Part shown: positions 58,196-64,000 of the stretch, piece after piece
Layout: each line of letters begins with the position of its first letter
Position numbering within the stretch: position 1 is the stretch's first letter
Source of the DNA: Streptomyces sp. ALI-76-A
GTDB lineage: Bacteria; Actinomycetota; Actinomycetes; Streptomycetales; Streptomycetaceae
Reading direction: 5' to 3'
NCBI RefSeq assembly: GCF_030287445.1
Contig: NZ_JASVWB010000002.1
Span: 620,001 to 684,000, forward strand
DNA length: 64,000 bases
Position numbers and translations under genes: made by a program
The notes under the pieces: model-generated
What the model saw: the letters and a program-made list of their open reading frames with translations, nothing else
What the model was told of the DNA's origin: nothing
Database searches by the model: none

Positions 58196-59881
58196 ATGAG
58201 TCATCCACACCCCGAGCTGACCGCCGCCCCGCCTCTTCCCAAGGGAGGGCTGCGGGTCGTCGCGCTGGGCGGCCTCGGTGAGATCGGCCGCAACATGACA
58301 GTCTTCGAGCACGCCGGCAAGCTGCTCATCGTCGACTGCGGCGTGCTGTTCCCCGAGGAGAACCAGCCCGGCGTCGATGTGATCCTGCCCGACTTCACCT
58401 CGATCCGGGACCGCCTCGACGACATCGTCGCCGTGGTGCTCACCCACGGGCACGAGGACCACATCGGGGGCGTGCCGTACCTGCTGCGCGAGCGCTCCGA
58501 CATCCCCGTCGTCGGTTCGAAGCTGACCCTGGCGTTCCTGGAGGCCAAGCTCAAGGAGCACGGCATCAGGCCGCGCACGGTGCGGGTACGCGAGGGCGAC
58601 CGGCGCAAGTTCGGGCCCTTCGACTGCGAGTTCGTCGCGGTCAACCACTCCATCCCGGACGGTCTCGCGGTCGCGATCCGTACCGCCGCCGGAATGGTGC
58701 TGCACACCGGCGACTTCAAGATGGACCAGTTCCCGCTGGACGACCGCATCACCGACCTGCGGGCCTTCGCCCGCCTCGGCGAGGAAGGCGTCGACCTCTT
58801 CCTCACCGACTCGACCAACGCCGAGGTCCCCGGCTTCACCACGTCCGAGCGTGAGCTGAACCCGGCGATCGAACAGGTGATGCGTACCGCCCCTCGCCGG
58901 GTGATCGTGTCCAGTTTCGCCAGCCATGTGCACCGTATCCAGCAGGTCCTGGACGCCGCGCACCAGCACGGCCGCAAGGTCGCCTTCGTGGGCCGCTCCA
59001 TGGTCCGCAACATGGGCATCGCCCGCGACCTCGGATACCTGAAGGTGCCGAGCGGCCTGGTCGTCAGCACCAAGGAGCTGGAGAAGCTCCCCGATCACAA
59101 GATCACCCTGGTGTGCACCGGGTCCCAGGGCGAGCCGATGGCGGCGCTGTCCCGGATGGCCAACCGCGACCACGTGATCCGCGTCGGCAAGGGCGACACC
59201 GTCCTGCTCGCCAGCTCCCTCATCCCCGGCAACGAGAACGCCATCTACCGGGTGATCAACGGGCTGACCCGATGGGGCGCCAACGTCGTCCACAAGGGCA
59301 ACGCCAAGGTGCACGTCTCCGGGCACGCCAGCGCCGGTGAGCTGGTCTACTGCTACAACATCGTCAAGCCCCGCAACGTCATGCCCGTCCACGGCGAGTG
59401 GCGCCACCTCCGGGCCAACGGCGACCTGGCCATCCGTACCGGCGTCGATCCCGAGCGGGTGGTCATCGCCGAGGACGGCGTCGTCGTCGACCTCGTGAAC
59501 GGTCGGGCGACCATCACCGGCAAGGTGCCCGCGGGCAACGTGTACGTGGACGGCATGGAGGTCGGCGGCGCCACCGAGGCGTCCCTCAAGGACCGCCTCA
59601 CCCTCGCCGAGGAAGGCGTCGTCACGGTGGTGGCGATCGTCGACGCGGACACCGGAGCCCTGGCCGAGACCCCCGACTTCCTGGCTCGCGGATTCGTCCA
59701 CGACGACGCGACCTTCGAGCCGGTCATCCCCGTCATCGAGAAGACCCTGGCCACCGCGGCTCAGGAAGGCGTGGGGGACGCGCACCAGCTGGAGCAGCTC
59801 ATCGCCCGCGCCGTGGCGAACTGGGCGTTCCGGACCCACCGCCGCAGGCCGCTCATCATCCCCGTCATCATCGACGCCTGA
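58196..59881 (+). CDS. rnj: Ribonuclease J
   Basis: The 561-residue protein has the metallo-beta-lactamase/beta-CASP layout: LGGLGEIGRNMTVFEHAGKL, motif II LTHGHEDHIGG (His84, His86, Asp88, His89), VNHSIPDGLAV, HTGDFKM, the beta-CASP part with VFVGRSM-like AFVGRSMVRN and SSLIPGNENAIYRVINGLTR, and HVSGHASAGEL. A C-terminal domain follows. RNase J degrades and matures RNA as 5' exonuclease and endonuclease. No ribosome-binding site is seen and TAGCGT lies six bases before the ATG. Streptomyces usually keep rnj after dapA; that gene is not upstream here, so this may be a second copy. Confidence 0.93.
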   Translation: MSHPHPELTAAPPLPKGGLRVVALGGLGEIGRNMTVFEHAGKLLIVDCGVLFPEENQPGVDVILPDFTSIRDRLDDIVAVVLTHGHEDHIGGVPYLLRERSDIPVVGSKLTLAFLEAKLKEHGIRPRTVRVREGDRRKFGPFDCEFVAVNHSIPDGLAVAIRTAAGMVLHTGDFKMDQFPLDDRITDLRAFARLGEEGVDLFLTDSTNAEVPGFTTSERELNPAIEQVMRTAPRRVIVSSFASHVHRIQQVLDAAHQHGRKVAFVGRSMVRNMGIARDLGYLKVPSGLVVSTKELEKLPDHKITLVCTGSQGEPMAALSRMANRDHVIRVGKGDTVLLASSLIPGNENAIYRVINGLTRWGANVVHKGNAKVHVSGHASAGELVYCYNIVKPRNVMPVHGEWRHLRANGDLAIRTGVDPERVVIAEDGVVVDLVNGRATITGKVPAGNVYVDGMEVGGATEASLKDRLTLAEEGVVTVVAIVDADTGALAETPDFLARGFVHDDATFEPVIPVIEKTLATAAQEGVGDAHQLEQLIARAVANWAFRTHRRRPLIIPVIIDA

Positions 59882-60009
59882 CCGGCCGCCGCGGTCATCG
59901 GCTGTCCCGCCGCGGCCAGGACGCGCCGTCGGCCTGGCCGATGGCGCAGCGGGGGTCCTTCCGCACGGAGGCCGACGCTGCCGCGTCCGTCCCGGCCCCG
60001 GGTCCCGGG

Positions 60010-60867
60010 CTACGCCGTGGCCGCGGGGCCCGTCGACGTGAAGGCGTCCACGTGCCGCGCGGCCCACTGGGCGAAGGTGCGGGCCGGGTGGCCGGTGACC
60101 TTCTCGACGGTGTCGAGGACCGTGCGGCCCACTTCCGGGGTGTTGCCGTACGCCTCCAGCAGGAAGCCGATCACGTCCTCCGGATGGCCCGCCGCCCGCC
60201 ACCGTGTGACGGCCTCCTCCTCGGTCAGCTCGACCAGGGTGATCTCCCGGCCCCGGGCGGCGGCGATCGTCGCCACCTTGTCGCCGACGGTCAGCAGCTC
60301 GGGGCCGGTGATCACGTACTCCTGGCCCCCATGGCCCTCCTCGGTGAGCGCGACCGCGGCGACGGCGCCGATGTCCCCCTCGTGGACCATGGCGCTCAGC
60401 CGGGAGACGAACGGCTCGCGCACTTCGTCCGAGGCCACGATCCCGTCCGCCCACTCCAGCGCGTTGCCCATGAACTCGACCGGCATGAGCACGGTCCAGT
60501 CCACACCGTCGTCGGCACGGACGGCGTCCTCCAGCGGTGACGGCCCGCCGCCGTGCAGCACGGTGACCCGGCGTACGCCGGCCGCGCGGGCCAGTTCCAG
60601 GATCCTCGGGCCGGTCTCCAGCGGGGCGAAGTACGGGCCGCCGAAGGTGATCAGATGGACGCCGGTGACGCCCTCAAGGGCCGGGATCAGGCCGTCGGGT
60701 GCGGTGAGGTCACCCTGGACGGCCTCGACTCCGTCCGGGAGGGCGGCCGTCGACGCATCCCGGGTGAGGGCGCGGACCGCGTGGCCGCGGGCGAGCAGTT
60801 CGGCGACGACCTGACGGCCGACGGTTCCGGTGGCGCCGGTGACGAGGAACTTCTGCGTCTGAGTCAT
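60010..60867 (-). CDS. NmrA-like NAD(P)-binding protein
   Basis: The 285-residue protein starts MTQTQKFLVTGATGTVGRQV, a GxxGxxG Rossmann motif of the NmrA/atypical-SDR group. RALTRDASTAALPDGVEAVQ, VHEGDIGAVAAVALTEEGHG and ITGPELLTVGDKVATIAAAR follow. The catalytic Tyr-x-x-x-Lys of classical SDRs is absent, so it may sense the NADP(H) ratio or act as a reductase on a quinone-like substrate. It is divergent from the TOPRIM protein gene and stands alone. Confidence 0.9.
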   Translation of the reverse strand: MTQTQKFLVTGATGTVGRQVVAELLARGHAVRALTRDASTAALPDGVEAVQGDLTAPDGLIPALEGVTGVHLITFGGPYFAPLETGPRILELARAAGVRRVTVLHGGGPSPLEDAVRADDGVDWTVLMPVEFMGNALEWADGIVASDEVREPFVSRLSAMVHEGDIGAVAAVALTEEGHGGQEYVITGPELLTVGDKVATIAAARGREITLVELTEEEAVTRWRAAGHPEDVIGFLLEAYGNTPEVGRTVLDTVEKVTGHPARTFAQWAARHVDAFTSTGPAATA

Positions 60868-61136
60868 GACACGACCGTAGAAGGCCTTGCGGTCAGCTTC
60901 CGTCCGCGATGAGTGCCTCTTGGGTCGGTGGGACGCTGGAGCGGCTCAGCGGCATCGACCCCGCGGGGGAAGACCGGTGGCAGCCCCTGACCGGCTGATC
61001 CGCTCGGACGGCGGACCGGTGTCCGGAGCAGAGCAGGGGCTGCCCGGGTGAACAGCTGGGCAGGGCACGGGTCCTGACGAGCGAGGCCGGCGAATAATGC
61101 CATGCCCAGTCGTCGGCCGAGGTGCAGACTCGTCGC

Positions 61137-61754
61137 ATGGCGGACATGCGGGCGTTCCGGGACGAGGTGAGCGGCTGGGCGGCCGGTGGTCCCGGCGGAC
61201 CGGCGAGTGAGCTGGCCGTGCGACTGGGGGTGCGCACGGCGGTCCTGCTCGAAGGGCCGAGCGACTTCGCCGCCGTGGAGGCGCTGGCCGCGCAGCGCGG
61301 CCGGGACCTGGCCGCCGAGGGGGTGTGCGTGATGCCGATGGGCGGGGCGATGAGCGTCGGCCGTTACGCCGGCCTTCTGGGGCCGCCGGGCCTCGGCCTG
61401 CGCCTGGCGGGACTGTGCGACGAGGGCGAACAGCGCTTCTACGACCGCGGCCTGACCCGGGCACGGGCGTCGCGCCGGGACATCTTCGTGTGCGTGACCG
61501 ACCTGGAGGACGAACTCATCCGCGCGCTGGGCACCGCGCGGGTGGAGGAGATCGTCGAGGCCGAGGGCGACCTGCGCCCCTGGCAGACCTTCCTGCACCA
61601 GCCCGCACAGCACGGGCGGCCCCGGCACCGCCAGTTGCGGCGCTTCCTCGGCACCAAGAAGGGCCGCAAGATCCGTTACGGCCGTCTCCTCGTCGAGGCC
61701 CTCGGCCCCGAGCAGACGCCCGCCCCGCTCGACGAACTCCTCGCAAGCCTGTGA
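61137..61754 (+). CDS. Stand-alone TOPRIM (OLD-like) protein
   Basis: The 205-residue protein begins MADMRAFRDEVSGWAAGGPG. Its TOPRIM-like core is RTAVLLEGPSDFAAVEALAA with the conserved glutamate, then CVMPMGGAMSVGRYAGLLG and RLAGLCDEGEQRFYDRGL in place of the DxD pair. The C terminus is basic and helical (QLRRFLGTKKGRKIRYGRLL). These features are found in the nuclease part of OLD-family endonucleases, but the ATPase half is absent. It may act alone on nucleic acids or partner an ATPase encoded elsewhere. ATG 61137 is chosen; GTG 61122 is possible. Confidence 0.78.
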   Translation: MADMRAFRDEVSGWAAGGPGGPASELAVRLGVRTAVLLEGPSDFAAVEALAAQRGRDLAAEGVCVMPMGGAMSVGRYAGLLGPPGLGLRLAGLCDEGEQRFYDRGLTRARASRRDIFVCVTDLEDELIRALGTARVEEIVEAEGDLRPWQTFLHQPAQHGRPRHRQLRRFLGTKKGRKIRYGRLLVEALGPEQTPAPLDELLASL

Positions 61755-61934
61755 CGTCACGGATCCGGAGCGCATGGTGGGGTCCGCACGTGTGCGCGGC
61801 CGTTGATCAGTTGACCCGACGGCGCCCTGTGCGCAGGCTCCACCCCTTACCTGGATGACAGCCCTCTTGCCGGCGGACCGGCCTGCCCGAGCGGCGGGTG
61901 GGCCGGCGCGTCAGCGGATCGGAGACACCGGCAC

Positions 61935-62657
61935 ATGACGTCCCACCTCCACGCGCTCTCCTTCGACGCGCACGACCCGCTCGGACTCGCGCGCTTCTGG
62001 AGCGGCTTCCTGGGCTGGGAGCTGACCGACGGCTCCTCCGACGGCATCGCGCTCCTGCCCGGTGACGACACCGGGTTCCGGATCAGATTCCTCCAGACCG
62101 AGGAGCGAAAGACAGGCCCGAACCAGACGCACTTCGATCTGACGAGCACGTCCCTCGACGACCAGCGGGAGGTTGTCGCGCGGGCGCTCCGTCTCGGCGC
62201 CCGACACATCGACATCGGTCAACTCCCGGAGGAGGGGCATGTCGTGCTCGCGGACCCGGAGGGGAACGAGTTCTGCGTCATCGAGCCGGACAACAAGTTC
62301 CTCGCCGACTGCGGATTCATCGGGGCGCTCGCGTGCGACGGTTCGCAGGAGGTCGGGTACTTCTGGAGCCGAGCGCTGGGCTGGCCGCTGGTCTGGGACC
62401 AGGACCAGGAGACGGCGATCCGATCGCCGCACGGCGGTCCGAAGATAACGTGGGGCGGTCCGCCGGTGAGCCCGAAGAACGGGAGGAGCCGGCTGCACTT
62501 CGACCTCGCTCCCCCTGCCGACGGTGACCAGCGAGCGGAGGTGGAGCGGCTCGTCTCCCTCGGGGCGACGCGTCTCGACATCGGCCAGGGCGAGGCCAGT
62601 CGGGTGGTCATGGCCGACCCCGACGGCCAGGAGTTCTGTGTGCTGGCCCCCCGATGA
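61935..62657 (+). CDS. Two-domain VOC (glyoxalase-like) protein
   Basis: The 240-residue protein contains two vicinal-oxygen-chelate modules. Module one has LHALSFDAHDPLGLARFWSG, NQTHFDLTSTSLDDQREVVA and EGNEFCVIEP. Module two has GYFWSRALGWPLVWDQDQET, SRLHFDLAPPADGDQRAEVE and DGQEFCVLAP. Each keeps HFDL and EFCV, as in Streptomyces glyoxalase/bleomycin-resistance-like proteins. Substrate or ligand unknown. No operon partner. Confidence 0.9.
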   Translation: MTSHLHALSFDAHDPLGLARFWSGFLGWELTDGSSDGIALLPGDDTGFRIRFLQTEERKTGPNQTHFDLTSTSLDDQREVVARALRLGARHIDIGQLPEEGHVVLADPEGNEFCVIEPDNKFLADCGFIGALACDGSQEVGYFWSRALGWPLVWDQDQETAIRSPHGGPKITWGGPPVSPKNGRSRLHFDLAPPADGDQRAEVERLVSLGATRLDIGQGEASRVVMADPDGQEFCVLAPR

Positions 62658-62935
62658 CCTGACGGGTCCGCGGACGGTGTCGCTCCGCAGGCCGGTGTGC
62701 GTCGATCTCTGACGGCCCCCGGCGTTCCACCTACGGGGACGTCGTCGCCGATGCCGCGACCGAACGGGGAGGCCCGGGCGGAGTCGGCCGCGGATGTGCC
62801 GGAGCGGCTGCGTGACGGGCGCCCGCGGGGCAGCCGCCGGCCACGGTCCGGGCGCTGCCCCGCCCCGCGGGTTCGTGAGCGGTTCGAGGCGAGCCCGCTG
62901 ATACGCGCGGGGCGGCCGTCTGACACGCTGTGACC

Positions 62936-63499
62936 ATGACGGACATCCCCCTCTGGCGTCGGCCCACCCGCAGCGGCTGGCGCGTCGAGGCCGACGAGGC
63001 GCGCACCCGCGTCGATGTGATCGACGCCGCCGGCCAGGTTCGGGCGTCCGTCGCCACGGAGCCTGTCCAGTCCTTCACGGGCCGGTTCGCCGAGCGGATG
63101 AACGCGGACAAGAGCCGCGCCTTCGAGACGAACGGGCCCTCCTTGCCCGCCCCCGCCCGTGAACCCGCTCCCCTCTCCCTGCGATCCCACGACGATCAGG
63201 CCTTCGTCAGCGACGGCGCGGCGAGCGGACGCCGCCGGGAGAAGACCGGCCGGGCCCTCGTTCATGGCCGGCGCTACTCCTTCCTGCACACCGGGGGAAA
63301 GCGGGCCGAGGCTCTGCGGGACGGCACCCGTATCGCGTCCTTCCGCAAACACGGCTCCCGCCCCCACAACGGCCATGTCACCCGCACCGACCATGGCGTC
63401 CTCGACGAGACCGACGAACTGGTCCTGACCGTCTTCGAGAAGCTCCTCAGGCCAGGACGCCCCGGTGCCGTCTCCGACGCCTTCGCGAGTCTCGGCTGA
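62936..63499 (+). CDS. Hypothetical protein, possible LURP-one-like fold
   Basis: The 187-residue product starts MTDIPLWRRPTRSGWRVEAD. It is beta-rich with alternating charged strands (TRVDVIDAAGQVRASVATEP; GRALVHGRRYSFLHTGGKRA; LRDGTRIASFRKHGSRPHNG) and ends in a helix (ELVLTVFEKLLRPGRPG). The pattern resembles LURP-one/tubby-like domains, but this is a guess. A GTG two codons upstream (62930) is an alternative start. No neighbour suggests a role. Confidence 0.6.
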   Translation: MTDIPLWRRPTRSGWRVEADEARTRVDVIDAAGQVRASVATEPVQSFTGRFAERMNADKSRAFETNGPSLPAPAREPAPLSLRSHDDQAFVSDGAASGRRREKTGRALVHGRRYSFLHTGGKRAEALRDGTRIASFRKHGSRPHNGHVTRTDHGVLDETDELVLTVFEKLLRPGRPGAVSDAFASLG

Positions 63500-63599
63500 A
63501 CCGGCCTGGCCACCACGCCGCTCAGCGGGACGGGACACCGCCCTGGCGGCCGTCCCGCCCGGCGCCGTGGTCCTCCCCCTCCGCGAACCTGCGGACCTG

Positions 63600-64000
63600 T
63601 CATCGAGCGGCTTGGCCGCCTTGCCCGTGCTCGGTGAGGAATCGCCGTTGTCCGTCCAGGTATCCGTGCGCGAAGAGCGAGCGAGGGGCGAAGAGCACGG
63701 TGAGCGTGAGCTTGCTGTCCGACCGCTCGACGGACCGCCTGAGCAGGGAGTGGCTCGCGTCCGGGTAGCGCTCGACCGTCAGTGCGCCGTCCGCGTCCAG
63801 CACCTCGCGGTAGACGCGCTCCGTGTCGGCGGTGTCCACGTTGAGGTCGTGGCCGGCGAGGGTCAGCAGCACCGGTACGCCGCGCAGCGCGCGGAGGTCG
63901 TGCGTGGCGTCCGCGGTGTGGTTCCGCGAGATGAAGCCCCAGCGATCGGCGGTCATGCCGTCCGCGTCACCGCCCCTCGCCGCGACGTACTCCTCGAAGG
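63600..64000 (-). CDS. Alpha/beta hydrolase, C-terminal part (5' end beyond window)
   Basis: The frame runs off the right edge and gives 132 residues: VAARGGDADGMTADRWGFIS, then VPVLLTLAGHDLNVDTADTE with the catalytic-type aspartate, and TVERYPDASHSLLRRSVE with the catalytic histidine. These are the acid and base of the alpha/beta-hydrolase triad. The nucleophile serine and N-terminal half lie beyond position 64000. The enzyme class (esterase, peptidase or other) cannot be decided. The ATG at 63956 is internal. Confidence 0.78.
   Translation of the reverse strand, partial: FEEYVAARGGDADGMTADRWGFISRNHTADATHDLRALRGVPVLLTLAGHDLNVDTADTERVYREVLDADGALTVERYPDASHSLLRRSVERSDSKLTLTVLFAPRSLFAHGYLDGQRRFLTEHGQGGQAAR

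Noticed and set aside
58094..60454. Long minus-strand frame of about 790 codons
   Set aside because: Shadow of the RNase J gene; no recognisable protein.
1..64000. tRNA or rRNA genes
   Set aside because: No cloverleaf with a TTCGA-type arm or conserved rRNA sequence was noticed; a covariance-model search would be decisive.

Overview
The window is high-GC actinobacterial chromosome, almost certainly Streptomyces. Third codon positions are nearly all G or C, Shine-Dalgarno sites are AGGAGG-like, and the gene families are typical of the genus: many anti-sigma/anti-anti-sigma proteins, ANTAR and SpoIIE-type proteins, a CYP152-like P450, and a Fic-type toxin pair. Mixed orientation, many single-gene units, second-copy housekeeping enzymes (NAD+-dependent DNA ligase, RNase J) and numerous gene remnants suggest an accessory region or chromosome arm. 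No rRNA, tRNA, CRISPR array or intact mobile element was seen.

Layout. 1-2.7 kb: 3' end of an imine-reductase-like gene, a membrane-protein gene broken by several frameshifts, a palindrome-rich spacer and a secreted SH3-like protein. 3.4-7.2 kb: RsbA-like and STAS genes divergent from a MOD1/SpoIIE-phosphatase pair. 7.2-10.2 kb: membrane protein, acyltransferase, AraC/GyrI regulator. 10.2-14.2 kb: anti-sigma kinase, two STAS proteins and an RsbQ hydrolase/PAS-phosphatase/STAS operon. 14.7-20.6 kb: small genes, cupin, a rearrangement joining a lipoprotein remnant to a decarboxylase remnant, SRPBCC, a frameshifted TPR gene and another kinase. 21-25.3 kb: TetR and oxidoreductase, then a graveyard of gene fragments. 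25.3-27.6 kb: ArsR/VOC operon, NUDIX, a HAD-like protein. 27.6-28 kb: IS5-like remnant. 28.2-35.1 kb: a seven-gene divergent locus (below). 35.2-45.1 kb: phosphatase, lipoprotein, ECF sigma operon, HxlR/NTF2 pair, MMPL transporter, GNAT, toxin-antitoxin. 45.2-57.8 kb: STAS-ANTAR, DNA ligase, anti-sigma kinase, P450, CBS protein, STAS/phosphatase operon, SPFH/NfeD, and a fused pair of pseudogenes. 58.2-64 kb: RNase J, NAD(P)-binding protein, TOPRIM protein, VOC protein, an unknown protein and a partial hydrolase.

Two themes stand out. First, about fourteen genes encode parts of Rsb-type partner-switching networks (kinases, STAS antagonists, phosphatases, input modules) but no SigB-type sigma factor is present. 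Four of these transcription units are preceded by GNNT-N15-GGGTA(C/T), which resembles the Streptomyces SigB-family promoter, so they may feed a sigma factor encoded elsewhere. Second, the 28.2-35.1 kb locus combines an LRR protein, an ATP-grasp-like protein, a sulfatase/phosphatase-fold hydrolase and two radical-SAM proteins (the STM4015-STM4011 families), divergent from a DUF6745-like protein and a 108-residue companion. Both directions start from back-to-back TTGTCAGTG-N8-TA motifs, the signature of RecA-independent DNA-damage (PafBC-type) promoters, and the DNA ligase gene has the same motif. This poorly characterised locus is the best candidate here for an undescribed, damage-inducible system.
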